NCBI RefSeq assembly: GCF_002993885.1
Contig: NZ_CM009578.1
Coordinates: 2,998,009-3,062,008, forward strand
Source: Sphingopyxis lindanitolerans
GTDB taxonomy: Bacteria > Pseudomonadota > Alphaproteobacteria > Sphingomonadales > Sphingomonadaceae
DNA: 64,000 bases
Reading direction: 5' to 3'
Shown in pieces: positions 53,973 to 63,414 of the stretch. The notes beneath the pieces are model-generated. The model searched no databases and was not told where the DNA came from. It was given only the letters and a program-made list of their open reading frames with translations. Position numbers and translations under genes: made by a program. Positions within the stretch are counted from its first letter, which is position 1, and each line of letters starts with the position of its first letter.

Positions 53973-55747
53973 CCGACGATAAGGGCAGCCTGGACGGCGC
54001 GGCGCTCAAGGCGCGCTATCTAGCCGAACGCGCCAAGCGGCTTCGCGCCGAGGGCATGGACCAATATATCGCGACGAGTGGCGCGCTTGCGCGGTATCGC
54101 GAAGATCCACACACGCCGCAAACGACGCGCGCCGCCGTTTCGGAGGATATCGAAGTCGCCGTCATCGGCGGCGGTTGGGGCGGCCTGCAAGCCGCGGTCG
54201 AACTCGTGAAGGCGGGCATCGACGACTTTCGGATCATCGACAAGGCGGGTGACGTTGGCGGCGTCTGGTACTGGAACCGCTATCCCGGTGCCTCGTGCGA
54301 CATCGAATCCTATATCTACATGCCCATGCTCGAGGATATGGATTATATTCCGACCGAAAAATATACCCGCGGACCCGAGATGTTTTTCTACGCACGGTCG
54401 GTCGCGGAGAAGTTCGACCTGTATCGGCGCGCGCTGCTGCAAACCGAAGTCAGCGAGCTTCGCTGGGATGAGGCGAGTGGCCGATGGCTGATCTCAACCC
54501 GGCAGGGCGACCGGCTTCGCGCCCGCTTCGTTCTCGTTTCGACGGGCCAGCTCCAGAGCGTGCGCCTGCCCGGAATCCCGGGTGTCGAAAGTTACAAGGG
54601 GCGTAGTTTTCATACGAGCCGCTGGGACTACGACTATACGGGGGGTAATGCGACGGGCGGCCTCGACAAGCTGTCTGACAAGCGCGTCGGCATCATCGGC
54701 ACAGGCGCCACCGCGGTTCAAACCATCCCGCATCTCGGTGCGTCGGCAGGACATCTTTATGTCTTTCAGCGAACCCCCGCCGCGGTTCCGGCCCGCAACA
54801 ACGGGCCGACCGATCCCGTCTGGGCCGAAAGCTTGCGGCCGGGCTGGCAAATGGAGCGGATGGTGAACTTCAACCGCCTGATCAGCGGCATCCCGCAGAA
54901 GGTTGATCTCGTCAACGACGGCTGGACCGAAGTCCTGACCGGCGTCGGCATCGAGATTGCGGGCTACAACGACGGCGATGACAGCCGCCAGCGAGCCGAC
55001 TTTGCCTATATGGAAGGGATTCGTGCGCGCGTCGACGACATCGTTATGGACGGCACCACCGCCGAGGCGCTGAAACCATGGTTTAACGCCATGTGCAAAC
55101 GCCCCTGCTTCCACGACGCGTATCTCGATACCTTCAATCGCCCCAATGTGTCGCTCGTCGATACCGACGGTCGCGGGGTCGAGCGGATCAGCGAGACGGC
55201 CGTGTGGGTGAACGGAGAAGCCTATGAGGTCGACTGCCTGATCTATGCCAGCGGCTTCGAATTTCAGACGCCCGATCTGGTAAGCCGCAATGGCTTTGAG
55301 ATTTTCGGGCGCGGCGGGCAAAGCCTGACCGAAAAATGGGCGCCCGGCATGCGAACCTTGTTCGGCCATTTGAACCGCGGATTCCCGAATCTGTTCAACC
55401 AGACCGCGAGTCAATCGGGGCTGACCGCGAATGTGACCCACGGACTGGGTGAAAGCGCGCGTCACTTCGCCTTCATGGTAGGATATTGCCGGGACAACCG
55501 GATTCGCAGCTTTGAGCCGAGCGCGGCGGCGGAGGACGCCTGGAGCGAGCGCGTTCACGCCCTGTCGGGACTTCGCGCCCGTTTCGATGCCGAATGCACG
55601 CCCGGCTATTTCAACAATGACGGACAGCCGCAGGCAGGGGGAGGGCTCGCCAGCTTCTATCCAGGTGGCGCCGAGGAGTTCATCGCCTTGATCAAGGACT
55701 GGTGCGCCGCCGGAACTTTCGAGGGTCTGGATATCCAACACGCCTGA
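53969..55747 (+). CDS. Baeyer-Villiger monooxygenase 1
   Basis: 592 residues. FAD motif VAVIGGGWGGLQAAVELVKAG at about residue 56, a long N-terminal extension of 50 residues, the BVMO fingerprint YKGRSFHTSRWDYDYTGG, NADP motif VGIIGTGATAVQTIPHLG and a C-terminal ATGFDVxT-like EFQTPDLVSRNG. The extension and size resemble steroid/cyclopentadecanone-type (type I) BVMOs. Inserts oxygen beside a ketone to form an ester or lactone. Followed by a family VIII esterase that could cleave the product. Confidence 0.9.
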   Translation: MTDDKGSLDGAALKARYLAERAKRLRAEGMDQYIATSGALARYREDPHTPQTTRAAVSEDIEVAVIGGGWGGLQAAVELVKAGIDDFRIIDKAGDVGGVWYWNRYPGASCDIESYIYMPMLEDMDYIPTEKYTRGPEMFFYARSVAEKFDLYRRALLQTEVSELRWDEASGRWLISTRQGDRLRARFVLVSTGQLQSVRLPGIPGVESYKGRSFHTSRWDYDYTGGNATGGLDKLSDKRVGIIGTGATAVQTIPHLGASAGHLYVFQRTPAAVPARNNGPTDPVWAESLRPGWQMERMVNFNRLISGIPQKVDLVNDGWTEVLTGVGIEIAGYNDGDDSRQRADFAYMEGIRARVDDIVMDGTTAEALKPWFNAMCKRPCFHDAYLDTFNRPNVSLVDTDGRGVERISETAVWVNGEAYEVDCLIYASGFEFQTPDLVSRNGFEIFGRGGQSLTEKWAPGMRTLFGHLNRGFPNLFNQTASQSGLTANVTHGLGESARHFAFMVGYCRDNRIRSFEPSAAAEDAWSERVHALSGLRARFDAECTPGYFNNDGQPQAGGGLASFYPGGAEEFIALIKDWCAAGTFEGLDIQHA

Positions 55748-55770
55748 ACTCCGGCCCATGGGAGCAGATC

Positions 55771-56916
55771 ATGAATCAGTTGACCACGACCGTGCAGGGG
55801 TTCGCGCACGAGCGCTTCGACTTTGTGCGTGATCTTTTCGAGCGGAATTTCGCGACCGGACGGGATATCGGCGCCTCGTTCAGTGTGACAATCGCCGGCG
55901 AGACGGTCGTCGACCTGTGGGGCGGCTGGGCGGACGAGGCCGGAACGCGCCCCTGGCAGCGCGACACGATCGTCAATGTCTATTCGACTACCAAGACGAT
56001 GACCGCGCTCGTCGCGCTGCTGCTCGCCGACCGAGGAGCGCTCGACTTTACGGCGCCGGTTGCGCGCTACTGGCCCGAGTTCGCGGCCGCCGGCAAGGCG
56101 GACATCATGGTGAGCCAGTTGATGGCGCATTCATCGGGGCTGGCGGCCTGGCGGGAGCCGGTCACGCCCGACGATCTTTACGACTGGGAGAAGATGACCC
56201 GCCTCCTCGCCGCACAGGCGCCCTGGTGGGAGCCCGGAACCGCGCCCGGCTATCATGCCCAGACGCAGGGCTATCTTGCCGGCGAAGTGATCCGCCGCGT
56301 CGCCGGCAAGACGGTAGGGACGCTGTTTCGGGAAGAGATCGCGCAGCCGCTGGGAGCCGATTTTCACATCGGCCTGCCCGCGAGCGAGGATCATCGGGTG
56401 GCCGACCTCATCCCGCCGCCGCCAGTGGTGCCGGGCGACGATCTGCCGAGCCCGCTGCTCCTCGCCGCACTGACCAACCCTCCGAGTGACCCGCTTGTCA
56501 CTCGCACCCGCGCATGGCGAGCGGCAGAAATTCCGGCCCTCAACGGGCACGGCAACGCACGCTCCATTGCCAGGGTGCATGGAATTCTTGCCAACGGCGG
56601 GGTCATGGAGGGCCGGCGCTTCTTGTCCGAGGGCGGCTGTCGGCGCGCGCTGAACCTGCAGATCGCAGGCACTGACCTCGTTCTTGGCACTCCCGCACGT
56701 TACGGGCTTGGCTTTGGTTTGCCGCCCGAGGCGATCGAGGCGCCGCACGGCGATAGTCTCGCCTGGGGCGGCTGGGGCGGGTCGATCGTCGTCATCGACA
56801 TGCGCGCCCGCGCGGTGTTCGCCTATGCGATGAACCGGATGCAGGCAGGGGCCATCGGGGACGAGCGCTCGCTCGGCATCATTCGCGCTATCTGGGCGGA
56901 ACTGGCAAAAGTTTAG
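55771..56916 (+). CDS. Family VIII esterase (serine beta-lactamase fold)
   Basis: 381 residues. SxxK catalytic motif YSTTKTMTAL with Ser 72 and Lys 75, the Tyr motif GYHAQTQGYLAGEVIRRV, and WGGWGGSIVVID as the third motif, a composition typical of EstB-like esterases rather than true beta-lactamases (KTG is absent). Start ATG 55771, with GGGAGCAG ahead; the frame extends into the end of BVMO 1. It may hydrolyse the ester or lactone produced by the adjacent BVMO, then release an alcohol. Confidence 0.88.
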   Translation: MNQLTTTVQGFAHERFDFVRDLFERNFATGRDIGASFSVTIAGETVVDLWGGWADEAGTRPWQRDTIVNVYSTTKTMTALVALLLADRGALDFTAPVARYWPEFAAAGKADIMVSQLMAHSSGLAAWREPVTPDDLYDWEKMTRLLAAQAPWWEPGTAPGYHAQTQGYLAGEVIRRVAGKTVGTLFREEIAQPLGADFHIGLPASEDHRVADLIPPPPVVPGDDLPSPLLLAALTNPPSDPLVTRTRAWRAAEIPALNGHGNARSIARVHGILANGGVMEGRRFLSEGGCRRALNLQIAGTDLVLGTPARYGLGFGLPPEAIEAPHGDSLAWGGWGGSIVVIDMRARAVFAYAMNRMQAGAIGDERSLGIIRAIWAELAKV

Positions 56917-57053
56917 CAAGGACTGCCTTGCCCGCCGCGGGCTTCGCGTCGGCGCCGAAGGTTCCGAAAATGTCCTCTCGTCCTTGACCTCGCCGGACCT
57001 TGGTTCGCCGGCGACGGCGATTATGGCCGTCGGTTCCCAGGATCGAGGCAGCG

Positions 57054-57614
57054 ATGGCAGGCGAAAGCATCGAAAAGCGATTGCGGCGAATCGTGACCGC
57101 TGATGGCCCGCGCGGCTCCGGCGTGTTGATCGACGCGCCACCCTCTGTGCATCTTGCGGGTCTGTTCGAGATTTGGCGTGAGAGTCTGGCGATGGCGCTC
57201 GATCCGCTCGACGGCGCGGACCGAGGACCCGATGCGGTCGTGCTGACGCCGCCGACGGGCGGAGTGACGGTGCGCTGGTTCATCATCGAACCGCATCCGC
57301 CGAGCGTGCCCGACGATGAGCTGCGCGCCGCCGTCTCGCGGTCGTTCGCGAAGCTTGACGCGGCCGATTGCCTCGTGCCGGATGGGCCTGATCTGATCAT
57401 GCACCGCACCCCGTCGCTCGACATTGTCTGCCTGCTGTCGGGCTCCGCGTCGCTCATCCTCGACGATGACGAAATCCTTCTCGCGCCCGGCGATGTCGTC
57501 GTTCAGCGCGGAACCGCGCACGCATGGCACGCGCATGGCGGCCCTGCGCTCTTCCTCGCCGTCCTGATCGACCGCAGGATCGCATATTCGAACATCGACG
57601 GGGAATCATTGTGA
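57054..57614 (+). CDS. Cupin-domain protein
   Basis: 186 residues. A single cupin barrel in the second half: DIVCLLSGSASLILDDDEILLAPGDVVVQRGTAHAWHAHGGPALFLAVLIDRR; the metal-type His cluster is reduced (HAWHAHGG). The first 100 residues are of unclear fold (VRWFIIEPHPPSVPDDELRAAVSRSFAKLDA). Start ATG 57054, with GAGGCAGCG just ahead. Its stop overlaps the GTG of the following CoA-ligase gene, so it is tied to that gene. Possibly a ligand-binding or small isomerase role. Confidence 0.78.
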   Translation: MAGESIEKRLRRIVTADGPRGSGVLIDAPPSVHLAGLFEIWRESLAMALDPLDGADRGPDAVVLTPPTGGVTVRWFIIEPHPPSVPDDELRAAVSRSFAKLDAADCLVPDGPDLIMHRTPSLDIVCLLSGSASLILDDDEILLAPGDVVVQRGTAHAWHAHGGPALFLAVLIDRRIAYSNIDGESL

Positions 57615-59299
57615 CGCATTTTGCCGAGCTTCGGGCCGTCTGGGACGAACTGACCGCGCCGGGCGGGCGCTACGAGACCCATGTTGTCAAGGACGGGGGC
57701 GTTCCGCGTCTCGCATACAAGGCGGCTGCCGCGACGCTTCGCGATCTGTGGATCGACGCGGCGATGCGGTTCGCCGACCGCCCTTGCCTTGTCTTTGGAG
57801 GCGAAAGGCTGACCTATGGCGATGCTTTCCGACAATCGGAGCGCATCGCCGCCTGGATGCAGGCGCAGGGGATCGGCAAAGGCGATCGCGTTGCGATCGC
57901 GATGCGCAATTATCCCGAATGGATGCTCATCTATTGGGCCGGCGTTCTGGCCGGCGCGACGATCTGCGGTTTCAACGCCTGGTGGTCGACAAGCGAGATG
58001 GCCGGGGTGGAGGCCGCGACGAAGCCGAAGATCCTGTTCGTCGATGCCGAACGCCTCGAACGGGCGCGAAGCTATCGCGAACCGGGCGCAGCGGGAATTC
58101 TCGTGGTCCTTCGCTCGGCCGCCGCGGGGGAAGATCTCGTGTCGTGGAGCACCGTCGCCGACCATTGCGGCACGCCGATCCTGCCACCGCTTGGGGCCGA
58201 CGACGCTGCGTGTATATTCTATACTTCGGGAACGTCCGGCACGCCGAAAGCGGCCGTCCTCACGCATCAAGCCTGTGTCACGAACATCCTCAACATCCTG
58301 TTCGCAGCAGAGGTTCAGGGAATCGCCACGGCGCGGGCGACGGCGATGCCGCTACCCGCCGCGGCTCCGCCCGTCGCCTTGGTGACGACGCCGCTGTTCC
58401 ATGTGACCGCGAACAATTGCTGCGCGCAGGTGGCGGCGGTCCTCGGCGGCACCATCGTGCTGATGTACAAGTGGGACGCCGCCGAAGCGCTCGCGCTCGT
58501 CGAGCGCGAGGGGGTGACGATGATCAGCGGCACGCCGGTGATGCACCGCGAACTCGTCCTCCACAGCCGCTTCAACGACGTCGATCTGTCGAGCCTCGGC
58601 GCGTTCAGCGGCGGCGGCGCGAGCCTCCCGCCCGACATATTGGCGCGGATCGAGGATTCCTCGCTCACGGCGCGGGCGTCGTCCGGCTATGGCATGACCG
58701 AAGCTTCGGGCGCGATCGCCTCGATCGCCGGCGATTTTTTCGCCGCCAAGCCGACGAGTTGCGGCCGTATCCTGCCCGCGTTCGAATATCGGGTCGTCGG
58801 CGACGACGCGCAGGATGTGGCGCCGGGCGAACGCGGCGAGCTGTGGGTGCGCGGCGCTTCGGTGATCGCGGGCTATCTGGATGCGACCGGATCGGCGATT
58901 GATCCGCTTCCCGGCGGCTGGCTGCATAGCGGCGATATCGTGACGATCGACACCGACGGGTTCGTGCATATCGTCGACCGCAAGAAGGACATGATCCTGC
59001 GCGGCGGCGAGAATATCGCGTGTGTCGAAGTCGAAGCGGCGATCTATGAACTGGGGGAGGTTGCCGAATGTGCCGTCTTCGCGATCCCCGACGCGCGGTT
59101 GGGGGAGATCGTTGGCGCCGCCGTCTATCCGCATGAAGGCGCGGTTCTCGACCCGGAAACGGTCGCGGCGCATTGCGCGGGCCGGATCGCCGCCTATAAA
59201 ATTCCCGAACGCATCTGGATTCTTGACATGCCGATTCCGCGCGGCGCGAGCGGAAAATTGCTGAAGCGCGATCTCGGCCGGTTGCTGCTCGAAGATTAG
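57611..59299 (+). CDS. Acyl-CoA synthetase (AMP-forming ligase) 3
   Basis: 562 residues, ANL superfamily: FYTSGTSGTPKAAVLTHQA, ASSGYGMTEASGAIASIA, HSGDIVTIDTDGFVHIVDRKKDMILRGGENIACVEVE and the closing RGASGKLLKRDLGRL lysine. Starts GTG 57611, within the cupin stop. A candidate to activate the acid released by the BVMO-esterase pair. Convergent with, and overlapping by 4 bp, the EthD gene. Confidence 0.9.
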   Translation: MTHFAELRAVWDELTAPGGRYETHVVKDGGVPRLAYKAAAATLRDLWIDAAMRFADRPCLVFGGERLTYGDAFRQSERIAAWMQAQGIGKGDRVAIAMRNYPEWMLIYWAGVLAGATICGFNAWWSTSEMAGVEAATKPKILFVDAERLERARSYREPGAAGILVVLRSAAAGEDLVSWSTVADHCGTPILPPLGADDAACIFYTSGTSGTPKAAVLTHQACVTNILNILFAAEVQGIATARATAMPLPAAAPPVALVTTPLFHVTANNCCAQVAAVLGGTIVLMYKWDAAEALALVEREGVTMISGTPVMHRELVLHSRFNDVDLSSLGAFSGGGASLPPDILARIEDSSLTARASSGYGMTEASGAIASIAGDFFAAKPTSCGRILPAFEYRVVGDDAQDVAPGERGELWVRGASVIAGYLDATGSAIDPLPGGWLHSGDIVTIDTDGFVHIVDRKKDMILRGGENIACVEVEAAIYELGEVAECAVFAIPDARLGEIVGAAVYPHEGAVLDPETVAAHCAGRIAAYKIPERIWILDMPIPRGASGKLLKRDLGRLLLED

Positions 59300-59637
59300 A
59301 GGATCGGAACTTCGCGAGTCCAGGTGACCGTCGAAGCCTTGCTGTCGAAGAATGATTTTTCGTCTTCGCGCACACGCCGCGCCGCCGCACGCCCTTCGGG
59401 CGACGCGAGCATCGCTTCGAAATCCTCCAGATCCTGAAAGCCGACGATGGCGAAACCGTCGTAGCGGCTCGCGCAGCCCGCAGGATAGTCCACGCCAGGC
59501 ATCTGGTCATAGCTTTTGATCCGAAGATCGGCGGCGAGGCTGGTCACGAGCGGCGCATGATGCTCGCGCCAGTGATGCACGAAGGCCGCGTGCGTAAGGC
59601 CCGGCAGCCGTACCAGCGCGTGGACCTGATAGATCAT
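59296..59637 (-). CDS. EthD-domain protein
   Basis: 113 residues of ferredoxin-like dimeric barrel fold, EthD family: VHALVRLPGLTHAAFVHHWREHHAPLVTSL, YDGFAIVGFQDLEDFEAMLASPEGRAAARRVREDEKSFFD. Members are small accessory proteins in ether and ketone catabolism, often beside monooxygenases. It begins 2 bp from, and overlaps, the stop of BVMO 2, so the two are co-transcribed. Confidence 0.82.
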   Translation of the reverse strand: MIYQVHALVRLPGLTHAAFVHHWREHHAPLVTSLAADLRIKSYDQMPGVDYPAGCASRYDGFAIVGFQDLEDFEAMLASPEGRAAARRVREDEKSFFDSKASTVTWTREVPIL

Positions 59638-61145
59638 GCCGCCTTGCCGGCGCGCGCGTCGGCTTCGGTCTCATAGACGAAGGCGTCGTCGTCGAGGTCG
59701 ACCTGCGGCAATGCGTCCTTTTCCCACCAATAATCCTGGCTGTGCGTCCATTCGGGCTTGTCGCCGCGCCTGGGCAGCAGGTGGACGTCGCGCATCAGAT
59801 AGCCGGGGTTGAAGGTTTCGCCGTCGATCCATGGCAACAACGGCATGTCGGCGTCTTCGTCGCGCAGCGCGACCATGACCTTGCGGGCGTCGATCGCGTC
59901 CATCTGTTGCAGCAGCCGACACACGAAATCGGCAACCAGATCGACGCGCAATGTCCAGGATGCGGCGCGGAAATAGCCAAAGATCCAGGCCATGTTGGGG
60001 ACGCCGGTGAACATCATGCCGCGGTAGTTGACGCAATCGGCGAAGTTCAGCGGCGCACCGTCGATCGAGAAGCGGATGTCGCCGAGCACGCACAGGCTGA
60101 AACCGGTGGCGGTGATGACGACGTCGGCCTCAAGCTCGTCCCCCGATGCCAGGCGGATGCCCGTCGGCGTGAAGCGGTCGATATGATCGGTGACGACCGA
60201 CGCCGCGCCCGATCCGATCGCCTTGAAAAGGTCGCCGCCGGGCGCCACCGCGATGCGCTGTTGCCACGGACGGTAGCGCGGGGTGAAATGCTCGTCGATC
60301 GTGGCGCGCGGCAGAAATTTCTCGAGCCCGTCCAGAAGCTCGCCCTTGACCGTCTCGGGCTCTCCCAGCGCGCGACCGAGAAACTGGCGCTGGTCGTGCG
60401 TGATCCGGCGGCGGACGATCTCGTGCACCGTCTGCGGATCGACATCGATTTCGCGGAGCGTATCGGCGAGGCGATTGCGGTTCATGTCCGAGGCGAAATA
60501 GCTCGGCGAGCGCTGCAGCATCGTCACATGCGCGCAGGTTCCGGCGATCGCGGGCACGATCGTTGCCGCGGTCGCGCCCGAACCGATCACGACGACACGC
60601 TTGCCCGACAGGTCGAGATCCTCGGGCCAGGTCTGCGGATGGACGATCTCGCCGCCGAAATTCTCCATGCCTTCCCAGTCGGGGGTGTAGCCTTCGGCAT
60701 GGCGATAATAGCCCTGGCACATCCACAGGAAATTGCAGCTCAAGCGGACCGTCTTGCCACCGTGATCGGCCTCGACGATCCAGCGCGCGTCGTCGCTCGA
60801 CCAGGCGGCGCTCCGGATGCGGTGACCATAGCGGATATGCGGCGTCAACTCTGCTTCCTCGATCACCTCCCCCAGATATTTGAGGATCTCGTCGCGCGTC
60901 GCGATCGGCGCGCCGAGCCACGGCTTGAAGCGGTAGCCGAAGGTGAAGAGGTCGCTGTCCGAACGGATGCCCGGATAGGTGTGCCAGTGCCAGGTCCCGC
61001 CGAAGCTTTCGAAGGCGTCGAGCATCAGGAAGCTTTTGCCGGGGCATTGCTGCTTGAGTTCGTAGGCCGCGCCGATCCCCGAAATGCCGGCGCCGACGAT
61101 GAGCACGTCGATATGCTCGATGGATGGGCTCACGGCATTCGTCAT
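59634..61145 (-). CDS. Baeyer-Villiger monooxygenase 2
   Basis: 503 residues. FAD motif VLIVGAGISGIGAAYELK at the N-terminus, WHWHTYPGIRSDSDLFTFGY, BVMO-type fingerprint FGGEIVHPQTWPED, NADP motif VVVIGSGATAATIVPAIAG and ITATGFSL. It is shorter than BVMO 1 and of the EtaA/4-hydroxyacetophenone-like subgroup. Its ATG (61145) overlaps the stop of the SDR gene. Probably acts on a different ketone in the same route. Confidence 0.88.
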   Translation of the reverse strand: MTNAVSPSIEHIDVLIVGAGISGIGAAYELKQQCPGKSFLMLDAFESFGGTWHWHTYPGIRSDSDLFTFGYRFKPWLGAPIATRDEILKYLGEVIEEAELTPHIRYGHRIRSAAWSSDDARWIVEADHGGKTVRLSCNFLWMCQGYYRHAEGYTPDWEGMENFGGEIVHPQTWPEDLDLSGKRVVVIGSGATAATIVPAIAGTCAHVTMLQRSPSYFASDMNRNRLADTLREIDVDPQTVHEIVRRRITHDQRQFLGRALGEPETVKGELLDGLEKFLPRATIDEHFTPRYRPWQQRIAVAPGGDLFKAIGSGAASVVTDHIDRFTPTGIRLASGDELEADVVITATGFSLCVLGDIRFSIDGAPLNFADCVNYRGMMFTGVPNMAWIFGYFRAASWTLRVDLVADFVCRLLQQMDAIDARKVMVALRDEDADMPLLPWIDGETFNPGYLMRDVHLLPRRGDKPEWTHSQDYWWEKDALPQVDLDDDAFVYETEADARAGKAA

Positions 61146-62023
61146 TGCGCTGCTTCCGTCGACCGGGGCAGGCGCCTTATCTCGCGCGGCTGCCCGGTCA
61201 GGCCATAATGCATTCCGGCATAGTCGGGGTTCGCCTTGCCCCCAGGAAGCGGGTGGACACGCAGCAGCCCGTTGGCGAGATAGCCGCCATCGACGACATG
61301 CGCCTCGCCGGTCACGAAAGCCGCCTCGTCCGACGCGAGATAGAGCACGGCCGATGCCACATGCTCGGGAGTCCCGGCGTCGGGCCACGGCTGGACTTGT
61401 CGCGCCGTCGCCAGCGCCTCGTCCTCGCGGCCCGAATGCATCAGCGGGGTGAAGATGATCCCCGGACAGACCGCGTTGACGCGGATGCGATATTGCGCCA
61501 GCTCGTTGGCGGCGTTGCGCGTCAGGCTGACCACCGCCGCCTTCGTTGCCGAATAGACGGTCGGGATCACCCCGCCCGCAAGCCCGGCGATCGACGCCGT
61601 GTTGACGATCGCGCCGCCGCCCTGCGGCGCCATGATCCGCGCGGCGTGCTTGGTCCCCAGAAAAACGCCGCGCGCCATCACCGCGAAGCTTGCGTCCCAG
61701 TGGTCGGCCTCGATTTCCATGATCGGGCCGAGCGCGCCGGTGATCCCGGCATTGTTGAAGGCGATATCGAGCCGGCCCCAGCGGTCGACCGCGGTCTGCA
61801 TCAGCCGCGCGACATCGCTTTCCTGCGCGACATCGACGCGGAGCGCCGCGACATCGTCGCCAGCGGCGAGCGCCTGAAGCGCCGTGTCGATCGAGGCTTC
61901 ATTATAGTCGCCGATGAGGACTTTCGCGCCCTCGTCCAGAAAACGGCGCGCGGTCGCAAGGCCGATGCCGCTGGCGCCGCCGGTGATGACCGCGACCTTT
62001 TCCGCAAGACGGAGACCGGTCAT
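61142..62023 (-). CDS. SDR-family oxidoreductase 2
   Basis: 293 residues: VITGGASGIGLATARRFL, NNAGITGAL, TASIAGLAGGVIPTVYSATKAAVVSLTRN and PGIIFTPLM; an extra C-terminal tail of about 40 residues (LLRVHPLPGGKANPDYAGMHYGL) is not usual for classical SDRs. Probably an alcohol or hydroxysteroid dehydrogenase making the ketone for BVMO 2, the next gene. Start ATG 62023; an upstream ATG at 62080 is less likely. Confidence 0.87.
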   Translation of the reverse strand: MTGLRLAEKVAVITGGASGIGLATARRFLDEGAKVLIGDYNEASIDTALQALAAGDDVAALRVDVAQESDVARLMQTAVDRWGRLDIAFNNAGITGALGPIMEIEADHWDASFAVMARGVFLGTKHAARIMAPQGGGAIVNTASIAGLAGGVIPTVYSATKAAVVSLTRNAANELAQYRIRVNAVCPGIIFTPLMHSGREDEALATARQVQPWPDAGTPEHVASAVLYLASDEAAFVTGEAHVVDGGYLANGLLRVHPLPGGKANPDYAGMHYGLTGQPREIRRLPRSTEAAQ

Positions 62024-62168
62024 CGGGGGCCCTTTCTGGGGAGGCGGAGAGGCCCAATAAGGCCGAGCGATAGCATGCAAGATTCCTTCCGGTACTGGCC
62101 CGCCAGCCTAGCGTGGCCGATAGTCCCCGGAAGGTCCCGGTGCCCCAGCGGACGGCGGACAGTTTCGG

Positions 62169-63248
62169 TCATGGCGCGGCGGCCGGATAGTCGGTGTAGC
62201 CCTCGGGCCCTTGGGCGTAGCTCGTCGCGCGATCATAGTCGCTGAGCGGGTGATCGCGTGCGAAGCGCTCGGGAAGATCGGGGTTCGAGATGAACAGGCG
62301 GCCGAAACTCACGGCGTCGGCCGCGCCATCGGCGACAAGCCGCTCGGCGGCTTCGCGCGTCAGGTCCGAGTTCAGGACGAGCTTTCCGCCGAAGTTGGCG
62401 CGGATGGCGGGGGCGATCGGGTCGCGATCGGCCATCCCGAGCGTGCCGTCGCGCGGCGGCTCGCGCAATTCGAGAAAGGCGAGGCCGAGCGGATCGAGCG
62501 CCCGCGCCACGGCGGCGAAGAGCGGCTCGGGGTCGCTGTCGTTGACGCCCTGCGTATCGCCGTTGGGGGAAAGGCGCACCGACGTGCGGTCGGCTCCGGC
62601 TTCGGCGCAGACGGCGCGGGTGACGTCGAGGAGGAAGCGCATGCGATTGTCGAAGCCGCCGCCATAATCATCGTCGCGGTGGTTGGCGTTGTCGCGCAGG
62701 AACTGGTCGATCAGATAGCCGTTCGCGGCGTGGACCTGCACCCCGTCGAAGCCGGCGCGCAGCGCATTGCGCGCGGCCAGGCGATAATCCTCGACCACTT
62801 CGACGATTTCTTCGCGGGCGAGCGGCCGCGCCTCGGCATAGGGCGCGCGTCCGTCATAGGTATGCGCCCGGCCGGGCGCGCGTGTCGACGACGATGAGAT
62901 GGGCGTCGCGCCGTCGGTGAAGCTGGGATGCACCATACGGCCCATGTGCCAGATCTGGGCAATGATCCGCCCGTTCGCGGCATGGACGGCGTCGGTGACG
63001 CGGCGCCATCCCGCCACCTGATCGTCGCGCCACAGCCCGGTCGCATGGGGCATGCCGAGGCCCTGCCGCGAAATACCGATCGCTTCCGAAACGATCAGCC
63101 CGGCGCTCGCGCGCTGGGCATAATAATCGGCCATGATCGGCGTCGCGACATGATCGGCGCTGCCGCGCGTGCGCGTGAGCGGCGCCATCAAAATCCGGTT
63201 GGGGACGATGAGGGCGCCGAGGGCGACCGGGTCGAACAGGCTTGGCAT
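62169..63248 (-). CDS. Old Yellow Enzyme family ene-reductase
   Basis: 359 residues of NADPH dehydrogenase/NemA type: FDPVALGALIVPNRILMAPLTRTRG, QIWHMGRMVHPSF, GFDGVQVHAANGYLIDQFLRDNANHRDDDYGG, RTSVRLSPNGDTQG and DAVSFGRLFISNPDLPERF. Binds FMN and reduces activated C=C bonds, for example enones, which would give the ketones that the BVMOs use. It is upstream of, and on the same strand as, the SDR gene with a 145-bp gap. Confidence 0.92.
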   Translation of the reverse strand: MPSLFDPVALGALIVPNRILMAPLTRTRGSADHVATPIMADYYAQRASAGLIVSEAIGISRQGLGMPHATGLWRDDQVAGWRRVTDAVHAANGRIIAQIWHMGRMVHPSFTDGATPISSSSTRAPGRAHTYDGRAPYAEARPLAREEIVEVVEDYRLAARNALRAGFDGVQVHAANGYLIDQFLRDNANHRDDDYGGGFDNRMRFLLDVTRAVCAEAGADRTSVRLSPNGDTQGVNDSDPEPLFAAVARALDPLGLAFLELREPPRDGTLGMADRDPIAPAIRANFGGKLVLNSDLTREAAERLVADGAADAVSFGRLFISNPDLPERFARDHPLSDYDRATSYAQGPEGYTDYPAAAP

Positions 63249-63414
63249 GGCATCTTCCCACCTTGGCGAAATCGCGCCGAACCATGGCGATCGCTTGGCA
63301 GGGGCGACAGGGGCAGTGCAGTCAGCCGCCGCCGGACATTTGCGGCCACGCGCGGCGGCGTCGGTTTACAGCACCTCGCGGGCTGCCCATCCTCGCCGCA
63401 GGCGGGAGGAGAGG

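Noticed and set aside
55771..56916. Beta-lactamase (antibiotic resistance)
   Set aside because: It has SxxK, but no KTG box and no signal peptide; the WGG motif and its BVMO neighbour favour an esterase.
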